Positions 33,135 through 42,040 of a DNA stretch of 64,000 nt are shown here, in pieces (within the stretch, counting starts at the first letter, position 1; every line of letters begins with the position of its first letter). The stretch is from Actinophytocola sp044466355 (GTDB lineage: Bacteria; Actinomycetota; Actinomycetes; Mycobacteriales; Pseudonocardiaceae): assembly GCF_044466355.1 (NCBI RefSeq), contig NZ_JBITMQ010000014.1, positions 207,187 through 271,186 of the forward strand, given 5' to 3'. A model generated the notes under the pieces. That model was not told where the DNA came from and searched no databases. It worked only from the letters and a program-made list of their open reading frames with translations. Position numbers and translations under genes: made by a program.

Positions 33135-34997
33135 ATGTGCGGAATCGTGGGATACGTGGGGCACCGGCAGGCCCTCGACGTCGTGGTCGACGGGCTCCGG
33201 CGCCTTGAGTACCGCGGGTACGACTCGGCAGGCGTCGCCGTGGTGACGGGGCCGGGGAACCTCGCCGTGGAGCGCAAAGCCGGTCGGCTCGCCAACCTCG
33301 AGAACCGCCTCGACGAGGTCGGCAGGGACGGGTTCGCGGGCACCGCGGGCATGGGTCACACCAGGTGGGCGACCCACGGGCCGCCCGTGGACCGCAACGC
33401 CCACCCGCACCGCGACGCCACCCACCGCGTCGCCGTGGTCCACAACGGCATCATCGAGAACTTCGCCGCGCTGCGTGCCGAGCTGGAGGCCGACGGTGTC
33501 GAGCTGACCAGCGACACCGACACCGAGACCGTCGCGCACCTGGTCGGCCACGCCTACGCCGAGGGCCAGACCAAGGGCGACCTGCCCGCCAGCGTCCGTG
33601 CCGTCTGCCAGCGCCTGTCCGGCGCGTTCACGCTGGTCGTCACGCACGTCGATGAGCCGGACATGATCGTCGCCGCGCGCCGGTCCTCGCCGCTGGTGGT
33701 CGGGGTCGGCGAGGGGGAGACGTTCGTCGCGTCGGACGTGGCGGCGTTCATCGAGCACACCCGCGACGCCGTCGAGCTGGGCCAGGACCAGGTGGTCACG
33801 ATCACCCGCGACGGCTACCACGTCACCGACTTCGAGGGCACGGACGCGCAGACCCGCCCGTTCCACGTCGACTGGGACCTGTCGGCCGCCGAGAAGGGCG
33901 GCCACGAGTACTTCATGCTCAAGGAGATCGAGGAGCAGCCGACGGCGCTGGCCGACACGCTGCGCGGCCACTTCGTCGACGGCCGGATCATCCTCGACGA
34001 GCAGCGCATGACCGACCAGGACCTCCGCGACGTCGACAAGGTGTTCGTGGTCGCGTGCGGCAGCGCCTACCACTCGGGCCTGGTCGCGAAGTACGCCATC
34101 GAGCACTGGACCCGCCTGCCCGTCGAGGTGGAGCTGGCGTCGGAGTTCCGCTACCGCGACCCGGTGCTGGACCGCGCGACGCTGGTCGTCGCCGTGTCGC
34201 AGTCCGGCGAGACCGCCGACACGCTGGAGGCCGTGCGGCACGCCCGTGAGCAGAAGGCCCGCGTCCTGGCGGTCTGCAACACCAACGGCGCGCAGATCCC
34301 ACGCGAGTCCGACGCCGTGCTCTACACGCACGCGGGCCCGGAGATCGGGGTCGCGTCGACCAAGGCGTTCCTCGCGCAGATCGCCGCGAACCTGATGGTG
34401 GGGCTCGCGCTCGCGCAGGCCCGCGGCACCAAGTACGCCGACGAGATCGCCCGCGAGTTCAACGAGCTGGCCGCGATGCCCGACGCCGTCGCGAAGGTGC
34501 TCGGCACGGTCGAGCGGGTCCGCGAGCTCGGCCGGTCGCTGGCCGACTCGAAGGCGGTCCTGTTCCTGGGGCGCCACGTCGGCTACCCGGTGGCACTCGA
34601 AGGTGCGCTCAAGCTCAAGGAGCTGGCGTACATGCACGCAGAGGGCTTCGCGGCGGGCGAGCTGAAGCACGGGCCGATCGCGCTGATCGAGGACGACCTG
34701 CCGGTGGTCATCGTGATGCCGTCGCCCAAGGGCCGGGCCGTGCTGCACGCGAAGATGGTGTCGAACATCTCCGAGATCCAGGCCCGCGGCGCCCGCACGA
34801 TCGTGCTGGCCGAGGAGGGTGACGAGACGGTCCGCCCGTTCGCGGACGTGCTGATCGAGCTCCCTGCCGTGCCGACGCTGCTGCAGCCGCTCGTCTCGAC
34901 GGTGCCGCTGCAGGTGCTGTCGGCGGAGATCGCGCGGTCCCGCGGCTACGACGTGGACAAGCCGCGCAACCTCGCCAAGTCCGTGACGGTGGAGTAG
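33135..34997 (+). CDS. glmS: Glutamine-fructose-6-phosphate aminotransferase GlmS
   Basis: First enzyme of UDP-GlcNAc synthesis. 620 residues. The N-terminal nucleophile Cys follows the initiator Met (MCGIVGYVG), and the glutaminase domain runs to about 240 (GMGHTRWATHGPP; HNGIIENF). Two sugar isomerase domains follow, with VACGSAYHSGLV, SQSGETADT and EGALKLKELAYMHAEGF. The C-terminus KPRNLAKSVTVE is the conserved isomerase tail. No glmS ribozyme is seen upstream; only 66 bases separate it from the divergent hydrolase. Confidence 0.98.
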   Translation: MCGIVGYVGHRQALDVVVDGLRRLEYRGYDSAGVAVVTGPGNLAVERKAGRLANLENRLDEVGRDGFAGTAGMGHTRWATHGPPVDRNAHPHRDATHRVAVVHNGIIENFAALRAELEADGVELTSDTDTETVAHLVGHAYAEGQTKGDLPASVRAVCQRLSGAFTLVVTHVDEPDMIVAARRSSPLVVGVGEGETFVASDVAAFIEHTRDAVELGQDQVVTITRDGYHVTDFEGTDAQTRPFHVDWDLSAAEKGGHEYFMLKEIEEQPTALADTLRGHFVDGRIILDEQRMTDQDLRDVDKVFVVACGSAYHSGLVAKYAIEHWTRLPVEVELASEFRYRDPVLDRATLVVAVSQSGETADTLEAVRHAREQKARVLAVCNTNGAQIPRESDAVLYTHAGPEIGVASTKAFLAQIAANLMVGLALAQARGTKYADEIAREFNELAAMPDAVAKVLGTVERVRELGRSLADSKAVLFLGRHVGYPVALEGALKLKELAYMHAEGFAAGELKHGPIALIEDDLPVVIVMPSPKGRAVLHAKMVSNISEIQARGARTIVLAEEGDETVRPFADVLIELPAVPTLLQPLVSTVPLQVLSAEIARSRGYDVDKPRNLAKSVTVE

Positions 34998-35000
34998 CCC

Positions 35001-36443
35001 GTGCGGGGGGTGTGGACGACCGAGCAGGTCAGGGCCGCCGAGGACCGGCTGCTGGCGCGCACCCCCGAGGGCGCGCTGATGCGCAGGGCGGCGTTCGGCG
35101 TCGCCGCGGTGGCGGCGTCGATGTTGCGCGACCTGACCGGCGGCACGGCCGGTCGGCGCGTGACGCTGCTGGTCGGCGCGGGCAACAACGGCGGCGACGC
35201 GTTGTGGGCGGGTGCGTTCCTGCGGCGGCGCGCCGTGGCGGTGACGGCGGTGCTGCTCGCTCCGGACCGCGCACACGCGGCCGGGCTCGCGGCGTTCCGC
35301 AAGGCAGGCGGGCGAGTGTCCGCCGAACTCGGCGACCCGGACCTGGTCGTCGACGGCATCGTGGGTCTGTCCGCGCGCGGATCGCTCCGCCCGGCGGCGG
35401 CCGCGCTCGTCGACCAGGTCCGTGCGCCGATCCTGGCGGTCGACCTGCCGAGCGGCGTCGACCCGAACACGGGCGCGGTCGACGGGCCCGCCGTGCGCGC
35501 GGACGTGACGGTCACGTTCGGCGCCCACAAGCCGGTGCACGTGCTCAACACCGGGCACTGCGGCGAGGTGCACCTGGTCGACATCGGGCTGGGGCCCGAG
35601 CTGCCGGACCCGGACCTGATCACCCTCGACGCCGACGACGTGGCCTTCGCGTGGCGCGTCCCGGGCCCGGCGGACGACAAGTACACGCAGGGCGTCACGG
35701 GTGTCGCGGCCGGTTCGGCGACGTACCCGGGCGCGGCCGTGCTGTCGTCGGGTGCGGCGGTGCTGGCGACGTCCGGCATGGTCCGGTACGCGGGCTGGGC
35801 GGCCGACGAGGTGCGGGGCCGCTGGCCGGAGCTGATCGCGACGGGCACGGTCGAGGACGCGGGCCGGGTGCAGGCGTGGGTCGTGGGCCCGGGCCTGGGC
35901 ACCGGCCAGGTGGGCCGGGACGTGCTGACCGCCGTGTTCGACGACGCCGTCCCGACGTGTGTGGACGCGGACGGGATCACGTTGCTGGCGTCGACCCCGT
36001 CGCTGTGGGACGCCCGCGACCCGGACGTGCCGGTGGTCCTGACCCCGCACGCACGTGAGTTCGCCCGCATCGCCGACCCGCTCGGCATCGAACTGGGCGC
36101 GGACCGGGTGGCCGCGGCCCGCGCGCTGGCGAAACGCCTGGACGTGGTGGTGCTGCTGAAGGGCAACGCCACGGTGGTCGCCGCCCCGGACGGCCGGACG
36201 CTGGTGAACGCGGCCACGTCGTCGTGGCTGGCCACGGCCGGTTCCGGGGATGTGCTGACCGGCCTGATCGGCGCGCTGCTGGCGAGCGGACTGGACCCGT
36301 GGCTGGCAGCGGGCTGCGCCGCGTGGCTGCACGTCCGCGCCGCCGAACTGGCCGCCGACGGCGCCCCGGCCCCGGCGTCCGCGATCCAGCAGGCCATCCC
36401 GGCGGCCATCCGCGCGGTCCGCGCATCCGTCGGGACGATCTGA
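35001..36443 (+). CDS. nnr: Bifunctional NAD(P)H-hydrate epimerase / ADP-dependent dehydratase
   Basis: Repairs hydrated NAD(P)H. 480 residues starting at GTG 3 bases after the glmS stop. The N-terminal YjeF_N epimerase domain (1-210) shows LVGAGNNGGDALWAG and LPSGVDPNTG. The C-terminal ribokinase-like dehydratase domain (about 225-475) shows PHAREFARI, KGNATVVAAPDG and the ATP/ADP-site GSGDVLTGLIGALLASG. It matches Rv3433c in the conserved gene order. Confidence 0.95.
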   Translation: MRGVWTTEQVRAAEDRLLARTPEGALMRRAAFGVAAVAASMLRDLTGGTAGRRVTLLVGAGNNGGDALWAGAFLRRRAVAVTAVLLAPDRAHAAGLAAFRKAGGRVSAELGDPDLVVDGIVGLSARGSLRPAAAALVDQVRAPILAVDLPSGVDPNTGAVDGPAVRADVTVTFGAHKPVHVLNTGHCGEVHLVDIGLGPELPDPDLITLDADDVAFAWRVPGPADDKYTQGVTGVAAGSATYPGAAVLSSGAAVLATSGMVRYAGWAADEVRGRWPELIATGTVEDAGRVQAWVVGPGLGTGQVGRDVLTAVFDDAVPTCVDADGITLLASTPSLWDARDPDVPVVLTPHAREFARIADPLGIELGADRVAAARALAKRLDVVVLLKGNATVVAAPDGRTLVNAATSSWLATAGSGDVLTGLIGALLASGLDPWLAAGCAAWLHVRAAELAADGAPAPASAIQQAIPAAIRAVRASVGTI

Positions 36444-36456
36444 ATCGTGTGGGACC

Positions 36457-37587
36457 ATGAACACCGTCATGCCTGATCAGCCGTCTCCCCGGGCTGAGGT
36501 GGTCGTCGACCTCGACGCCATCCGCCACAACGTCGCGCTGCTCGCCGCCCGGGCGAGCGGCGCCGTCACGATGGCCGTCGTCAAGGCCGACGGCTACGGC
36601 CACGGTGCCCTGCCCGTCGCCCGCGCGGCGCTCGACGCCGGGGCGACCTGGCTCGGCTCGTGCTCCCTCGCCGAGGCCCTCGACCTGCGCGAAGGCGGCG
36701 TCACGTCCCGCATCCTCAGCTGGCTCGACGTCCCCGGGACCGACTTCGCCCCCGGCGTCGAGGCCGATGTCGACCTGTCGGCGTCGAGCAGCGCTGAACT
36801 CGCCGCGATCGCCGGGGCCGCCCGCCGGGTGGGCAGGACTGCCCGCGTCCACCTGAAGATCGACACCGGGTTGTGCCGCAACGGCTGCCCGCCCGGCGAC
36901 TGGCCCGACCTCGTCGAGAACGCGGCCAAGGCGCAGTCGGACGGGCACGTCGAGGTCGTCGCCGTCTGGTCGCACCTGGCGTGCGCCGACGAACCCGGCC
37001 ACCCCGCGAACGACCTGCAGGCCGCGCGGTTCGCGGACGCCTACGAGGTCGCGAGGGCGGCGGGTCTGCACCCCATGCGCCACCTCGCGAACTCCGCCGC
37101 CACCCTCGACCGGCCGGACCTGCACTTCGACATGGTCCGCGTCGGCATCGCCATGTACGGGCTGAACCCGTTGCCGTACAAGGAGAACCTCAAACCGGCC
37201 ATGACGTTCCGGTCGACGGTCGCGCTCACGAAGCGGATCGACGCGGGCGAGTCCGTCTCCTATGGACAGACGTGGACCACCGACCGTGACACCACGCTCG
37301 CGCTCGTCCCGGTCGGCTACGCGGACGGCGTCTCCCGCGGCCTGTCGAACCGGATGGACGTGTGGCTCGCGGGCAGGCGGCGCCCGATCGTCGGCCGCGT
37401 CTGCATGGACCAGATCGTGATCGACTGCGGTGACGACGCGGTGACGCCGGGCGAGGAGGTCGTCCTGTTCGGCGCGGGCACCCGCGGCGAGCCGACCGCC
37501 ACCGAGTGGGCGAACACGCTCGGCACCATCGACTACGAGATCGTCACCGGCATGTACCGGCCCCGCGTCACCAGGAGCTACCGGTGA
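36457..37587 (+). CDS. alr: Alanine racemase
   Basis: PLP enzyme making D-alanine for peptidoglycan. 376 residues (ATG 36469 would give 372). The PLP lysine is in AVVKADGYGHGALP at about residue 38, and the catalytic Tyr is in GESVSYGQTW at about 270. HLANSAATL and the R/M-rich GRVCMDQIVIDCG segment complete the family signature. It overlaps the next hydrolase gene by 4 bases, an arrangement conserved upstream of tsaE in actinobacteria. Confidence 0.97.
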   Translation: MNTVMPDQPSPRAEVVVDLDAIRHNVALLAARASGAVTMAVVKADGYGHGALPVARAALDAGATWLGSCSLAEALDLREGGVTSRILSWLDVPGTDFAPGVEADVDLSASSSAELAAIAGAARRVGRTARVHLKIDTGLCRNGCPPGDWPDLVENAAKAQSDGHVEVVAVWSHLACADEPGHPANDLQAARFADAYEVARAAGLHPMRHLANSAATLDRPDLHFDMVRVGIAMYGLNPLPYKENLKPAMTFRSTVALTKRIDAGESVSYGQTWTTDRDTTLALVPVGYADGVSRGLSNRMDVWLAGRRRPIVGRVCMDQIVIDCGDDAVTPGEEVVLFGAGTRGEPTATEWANTLGTIDYEIVTGMYRPRVTRSYR

Positions 37588-38660
37588 CGGTGTCCCGCAA
37601 GGTCGGCGCGCTCATCGGCGGCGCCATCGGGGTCGCCGCCGCGGGCACGGCCATCGCTGTCGGCGTGGCGCGGCGCAAGCACGACCACGAGCCCGTCGAG
37701 AAGCTCGGCACCCTGCGCCCGGACCGCGAGTTCACGGTGATCACCGAGGACGGCATCGAGCTGTCCGTCGAGGAGGTCGACCCGGCCGACGGCGGCAGGC
37801 CCGCGCTGACCGTGGTGTTCGTGCACGGCTTCGCGCTCGACCGCCGCTCATGGCACTTCCAGCGCAAGGCGCTGGCCCGCCTCACCGAGCCCCGCGTCCG
37901 CCAGGTCCTGTACGACCAGCGCAGCCACGGCCGCTCCGGCCGCGCGAACGAGGCGTCCAGCACCATCGAGCAGCTCGGCCGCGACCTCGGCGAGGTGCTG
38001 AACAAGCTCGACGGCCCGATCGTGCTCGTCGGCCACTCCATGGGCGGCATGACGATCATGGCGCTGGCCGAGCAGCGGCCGGACCTCTTCGAGGAGCAGG
38101 TGTACGGCGTCGCGCTCGTCGGCACCTCCGCCGGTGAGGTGGGCAAACGCGGCCTGCCGCGGCCGCTGCTGTCCCGCTGGAACCCGGTGACCCGCAACAT
38201 CGGCAGGCTCGCCGACTGGCAGCCGGGGCTCGTCGAGTTCGCCCGCGCAGCGGGCGGCCGGCTCACACGCAGGGCCGTGCGGTCGCTGGCGTTCGGCGCG
38301 AAGGACGTGGACGCGGCGCTCGTGGACCTCACGATGGAGCTGATCGACGCCAACCCGGTGCGGGTGCTCGCCGACTTCATCGACACCCTCGGTACCCACA
38401 ACCGGTACGCCGCGCTCGCCGGTCTCAAGCACACGCACGTGCTGGTGCTGAGTGGCGACGCGGACCGGATGACGCAGTTCTCGCACGCGGAACGGATCGC
38501 GCGGGAGCTGCCCGACGCCGAGCTGGTGCGGGTGCGCGGGGCCGGACACATGGTGATGCTCGAACAGCCGCAGCTGGTCAACGACCACCTGGTGATGCTG
38601 CTGCAGCAGTGCGCGTACGGACGGGAGGAGGGCCGGAAACGGTGGTGGCGGCGCGGATGA
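37584..38660 (+). CDS. Membrane-anchored alpha/beta hydrolase
   Basis: 358 residues from GTG 37584, overlapping alr by 4 bases. An N-terminal hydrophobic segment (VGALIGGAIGVAAAGTAIAVGVA) acts as an anchor. The hydrolase fold shows VVFVHGFALDRRSW, the nucleophile elbow VGHSMGGMT, Asp in LVLSGDADRMTQ and His in VRGAGHMVMLEQP, a complete triad. Its place between alr and tsaE is conserved in related actinobacteria. Substrate unknown. Confidence 0.85.
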   Translation: MTVSRKVGALIGGAIGVAAAGTAIAVGVARRKHDHEPVEKLGTLRPDREFTVITEDGIELSVEEVDPADGGRPALTVVFVHGFALDRRSWHFQRKALARLTEPRVRQVLYDQRSHGRSGRANEASSTIEQLGRDLGEVLNKLDGPIVLVGHSMGGMTIMALAEQRPDLFEEQVYGVALVGTSAGEVGKRGLPRPLLSRWNPVTRNIGRLADWQPGLVEFARAAGGRLTRRAVRSLAFGAKDVDAALVDLTMELIDANPVRVLADFIDTLGTHNRYAALAGLKHTHVLVLSGDADRMTQFSHAERIARELPDAELVRVRGAGHMVMLEQPQLVNDHLVMLLQQCAYGREEGRKRWWRRG

Positions 38661-39121
38661 ACAAGGTGACGCACGAGGAACTGCTCACGGAGAGCGACAC
38701 CCTGCGGTTCGGCAGGCATATCGGCGGCCTGCTCGAACCCGGTGACCTGGTGCTGCTGACCGGTCCGCTCGGCGCGGGCAAGACGGTCATGGCGAAGGGC
38801 ATCGCGGAGGGCCTGGGCGTGGAGGGCCGCGTGAGTTCCCCCACGTTCATCATCGCCCGCGAGCACCGGCCGGCTCCCGGTGGCCGCGGCATCCCGCTCG
38901 TGCACGTCGACGCCTACCGCCTCGGTGACGACTTCGCGCAGCTCGACGACCTGGACCTGGACACCGAACTGGTGGAGGCGGCGGTCGTCATCGAATGGGG
39001 CGAACCGGGCACGAGGCTGTCCGAGGACCACCTTCTCGTGAACTTGATCCGCCGGGAGGACGATTCCAGGCTGGCTGAGGTGACTCCGTCAGGCTCTTGG
39101 GAAAAGCGCTGGTCGACGTAA
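38657..39121 (+). CDS. tsaE: tRNA t6A biosynthesis ATPase TsaE
   Basis: 154 residues from ATG 38657, overlapping the hydrolase by 4 bases. The P-loop TGPLGAGKT is at 35-43, with SSPTFIIAREH and LVHVDAYRLGD after it and VVIEWGE (Walker B region) near 112, the standard TsaE pattern. It drives the TsaB-TsaD catalytic cycle for threonylcarbamoyl-adenosine at position 37 of ANN-decoding tRNAs; tsaB, rimI and tsaD follow. Confidence 0.95.
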   Translation: MNKVTHEELLTESDTLRFGRHIGGLLEPGDLVLLTGPLGAGKTVMAKGIAEGLGVEGRVSSPTFIIAREHRPAPGGRGIPLVHVDAYRLGDDFAQLDDLDLDTELVEAAVVIEWGEPGTRLSEDHLLVNLIRREDDSRLAEVTPSGSWEKRWST

Positions 39122-39131
39122 TCTGGATGGT

Positions 39132-39833
39132 ATGCGTGCGGTGATCTTCGATTGGGGTGGCACGCTCACCCCCTGGTATCCCGTCGACTACGTCGCCGCT
39201 TGGCGCAGCTACGCGGACCACTTACACCCGGGCGACGAAGCGCAGGCAGCCCGCGTCGCCCAGGCCATCGTGGCCGCGGAGGAACAGCACTGGACGGTCG
39301 CCCGCGACCACCACAAGGCGTTCACGTTGGCCCAGGTCCTGGCCGCGGCGGGGGCACCGCACCACGACGACGGGATGGCCGCCTACCGCACGTTCTGGGA
39401 CCCGTCGACCTACACCGACCCCGACGTCGCGCCCACGGTGCACGCGCTGAAGGAGAAGGGCCTGCGGCTGGGCGTCCTCTCGTCGACGCCGTGGCCGAGG
39501 GAGTGGCACGAGGAGGTGCTGCGCCGCGACGGCGTGCTGCACCTGTTCGACGCGCTCGTGTGGAGCTCTGACCTGACGTACACGAAGCCGCACGCGGAGG
39601 CCTTCCTGGCCGCCATGCACGCGGTCGGCGTCGACGACCCGGCGGACTGCGTGTACGTCGGCGACCGGCTCTACGACGACATCTCGGGCGCCAAGTCGGT
39701 CGGCATGCGGGCCGTTCTCGTGCCGCACAGCGACATCCCGGAGTACCAGAGGGTGCCCGTCGACGTGGAGCCCGACGCGGTCATCCAGCGCCTGACGGAC
39801 CTCCCTGAAGTGGTGGAACGCTGGCGCGGTTAG
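39132..39833 (+). CDS. HAD family hydrolase
   Basis: 233 residues. HAD motif I is altered to VIFDWGGTLTP, with W in place of the second general acid/base residue position usually held by D-x-D/T. Motif II is LGVLSSTPW, motif III the Lys in YTKPHAEAF, and motif IV VYVGDRLYDDISGAKSVGM. A phosphatase acting on a small phosphorylated metabolite is likely. It is inserted between tsaE and tsaB, 10 bases after the first and 11 before the second. Confidence 0.85.
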   Translation: MRAVIFDWGGTLTPWYPVDYVAAWRSYADHLHPGDEAQAARVAQAIVAAEEQHWTVARDHHKAFTLAQVLAAAGAPHHDDGMAAYRTFWDPSTYTDPDVAPTVHALKEKGLRLGVLSSTPWPREWHEEVLRRDGVLHLFDALVWSSDLTYTKPHAEAFLAAMHAVGVDDPADCVYVGDRLYDDISGAKSVGMRAVLVPHSDIPEYQRVPVDVEPDAVIQRLTDLPEVVERWRG

Positions 39834-39844
39834 GCTTGGGCGCC

Positions 39845-40504
39845 GTGCTGGTCATCGCGGTGGACACCGCGACCCCCGCCGTCACCGCCGGGGTCGTGAA
39901 CGTCGAGGAGATGCTCGTCCTGGCCGAGTGCGTCACGATCGACGCCAAGGCGCACGGCGAGCTGTTGACGCCGCACGTCCTCACCGCGCTGGCGGAGGCG
40001 GACCGCGGCTTCGCCGACGTCGCCGCGATCGTCTGCGGTGTCGGCCCCGGACCGTTCACCGGGCTGCGGGCGGGCATGGCCACCGCCGCCGCGCTGGGGC
40101 AGGCCCTCGCCAAGCCCGTGTACCCGGTGTGCACGCTGGACGCGATCGCCGCCGACTCCGAAGGCCCGTTGCTGGTCGCCTCCGACGCCCGCCGCAAGGA
40201 GGTCTACTGGGCCGCCTACGACGCCGCCTCCAAGCGCGTCACGGGGCCGTCGGTGGACCGGCCCGTCGACGTGGTCGAGCGGATCCCGTCGCTGTCGGTG
40301 GCGCGGGTGGCCGGCAACGGCGCCACCCTGTACGACCTCGGGCTGCCGCACACCGGGCAGGAGTACCCGACCCCGCTGGGTCTCGTCAGTGCCGCCCGCG
40401 ACGACGTGCTGGCCGCCGCGAAGCCGCGCCCGTTCGTGCCCCTGTACCTCCGCCGCCCGGACGCCGTCGAGCCGGGCGCGCGCAAACGGGTGACCGCACG
40501 GTGA
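39845..40504 (+). CDS. tsaB: tRNA t6A biosynthesis protein TsaB
   Basis: 219 residues from GTG 39845 (TTG 39836 is in frame but adds residues not typical of the family). It opens VLVIAVDTATPAVTAGVV and has GVGPGPFTGLRAGMATA, both typical of TsaB. It is a non-catalytic paralogue of TsaD that forms the TsaB-TsaD heterodimer. It overlaps the rimI start (GTGATG). Confidence 0.93.
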   Translation: MLVIAVDTATPAVTAGVVNVEEMLVLAECVTIDAKAHGELLTPHVLTALAEADRGFADVAAIVCGVGPGPFTGLRAGMATAAALGQALAKPVYPVCTLDAIAADSEGPLLVASDARRKEVYWAAYDAASKRVTGPSVDRPVDVVERIPSLSVARVAGNGATLYDLGLPHTGQEYPTPLGLVSAARDDVLAAAKPRPFVPLYLRRPDAVEPGARKRVTAR

Positions 40505-40989
40505 TGTCGGCGGTGACCTTCCGGCTGGAACCGTTGCGGCGCGAGGACCTCGCCCGCTGCGCCGAGTTGGAGACCATCCTGTTCCCCGGTGACGACCCGT
40601 GGCGCGAGTCGGCGTTCCAGGCGGAGCTGGACGCGGGCCACCACTACGTGGGCGCGTACGTGGAGACCGTCGGGCTCGTCGGCTACGCGGGCATCTCCGT
40701 GCTCGGCGGGCCGGGCAACGCCGAGGCCAACGTGCACACGATCGGTGTCGACCCAGGCTGGCAGGGCAAGGGCGTCGGCAAGGCGCTGCTGCGTGCGCTG
40801 CTGGCACGTGCCGACGCCGTCGCCGCGCCCGTCTACCTCGAGGTGCGCACCGACAACGCGGCCGCGATCGGCCTGTACGAGGCGCACGGCTTCACCAGGA
40901 TCGGCATGCGGCGCAGGTACTACTGGCCGTCCGGCGCCGACGCGTACACCATGGCGCGCCCCGCACGGGTCGCCGAGGAGGCCACATGA
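40504..40989 (+). CDS. rimI: Ribosomal protein S18 alanine N-acetyltransferase RimI
   Basis: 161 residues (GTG 40501 is an equally possible start). GNAT fold with the acetyl-CoA loop PGWQGKGVGKALL at about residue 82 and LEVRTDNAAAIGLYEAHGF, the RimI-like segment, then RRRYYWPSGADAYTM, the family's C-terminal signature. It lies between tsaB and tsaD with overlaps on both sides. Confidence 0.93.
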   Translation: MSAVTFRLEPLRREDLARCAELETILFPGDDPWRESAFQAELDAGHHYVGAYVETVGLVGYAGISVLGGPGNAEANVHTIGVDPGWQGKGVGKALLRALLARADAVAAPVYLEVRTDNAAAIGLYEAHGFTRIGMRRRYYWPSGADAYTMARPARVAEEAT

Positions 40990-42023
40990 CCATTGTTCTG
41001 GGCATCGAGAGCTCGTGCGACGAGACCGGGATCGGGCTCGTCCGCATCGAGTCCGACGGTGCGCTGACCCTGCTGGCCGACGAGGTCGCGTCCAGCGTCG
41101 ACCAGCACGCGCGGTTCGGCGGCGTGGTGCCCGAGGTCGCGTCCCGCGCGCACCTCGAGGCGTTGGTGCCGTCGGTGACCAGGGCGTTCGAGACCGCGCG
41201 GCTGGAGCTGTCCGACGTGGACGCCATCGCCGTCACCTGCGGGCCGGGCCTCGCCGGTGCGCTGCTGGTGGGGGTGTCGGCGGCGAAGGCGTACGCGGCG
41301 GCGCTGAACGTGCCGCTGTACGGCGCGAACCACCTGCCCGGCCACGTCGCGGCGGACACCCTCGAACACGGTCCGTTGCCGTCGCCGTGCCTGGCGCTGC
41401 TCGTCTCCGGTGGCCACACCCAGCTGCTGCGCGTCGACGACCTGGCCACGAAGATCACCGAGGTCGGCTCGACCATCGACGACGCGGCGGGCGAGGCGTA
41501 CGACAAGGTGGCCAGGATCCTCGGCCTGCCCTACCCGGGCGGCCCGCCGATCGACAAGGCCGCTCGCCGGGGCAACCCGGACGCGATCCGCTTCCCCCGC
41601 GGCCTGACCGGGCCACGGGACGCGAGGTTCGACTTCTCCTTCTCGGGCCTGAAAACCGCGGTGGCCCGCTGGGTGGAGGCCCGCGACGGCCAGGAGATCC
41701 CGGTCGACGACGTGGCGGCGTCGTTCCAGGAGGCGGTGGCGGACGTGCTGACGGCGAAGGCCGTCCGCGCCGCGACCGAGCTCGACATCGAGACGATGGT
41801 CGTCTCCGGCGGGGTGGCGGCGAACTCCCGTCTGTCCACTCTGGCAGCGGAACGGTGTGCCGAGGCGGGGATCACGCTGCGGGTGCCGCGCCCCCGGCTG
41901 TGCACGGACAACGGCGCGATGATCGCGGCGCTCGGCGCGCACCTGGTGAAGGCGGACGTGCGGCCGTCGTCTTTGGACCTGTCGGCGAATCCGGGCCTGC
42001 CTGTCGGCACTGTGGCGGTCTGA
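40986..42023 (+). CDS. tsaD: tRNA threonylcarbamoyladenosine synthase catalytic subunit TsaD
   Basis: 345 residues. It opens with LGIESSCDETGIGLV; the metal-binding His pair is in GANHLPGHVA, with the Asp near the end in PRPRLCTDNGAMIAALG. DFSFSGLKTA and VSGGVAANSRL complete the ASKHA-fold signature. It transfers the threonylcarbamoyl group to A37 of tRNA. It overlaps rimI by 4 bases. Confidence 0.97.
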   Translation: MTIVLGIESSCDETGIGLVRIESDGALTLLADEVASSVDQHARFGGVVPEVASRAHLEALVPSVTRAFETARLELSDVDAIAVTCGPGLAGALLVGVSAAKAYAAALNVPLYGANHLPGHVAADTLEHGPLPSPCLALLVSGGHTQLLRVDDLATKITEVGSTIDDAAGEAYDKVARILGLPYPGGPPIDKAARRGNPDAIRFPRGLTGPRDARFDFSFSGLKTAVARWVEARDGQEIPVDDVAASFQEAVADVLTAKAVRAATELDIETMVVSGGVAANSRLSTLAAERCAEAGITLRVPRPRLCTDNGAMIAALGAHLVKADVRPSSLDLSANPGLPVGTVAV

Positions 42024-42040
42024 CCCGTACGCTCGTACGG

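Noticed and set aside
33069..36470. Very long minus-strand open frame running under glmS and nnr into the hydrolase
   Set aside because: It is the hydrolase frame read upstream of its start. Sense-strand GlmS and Nnr have all their active-site motifs.
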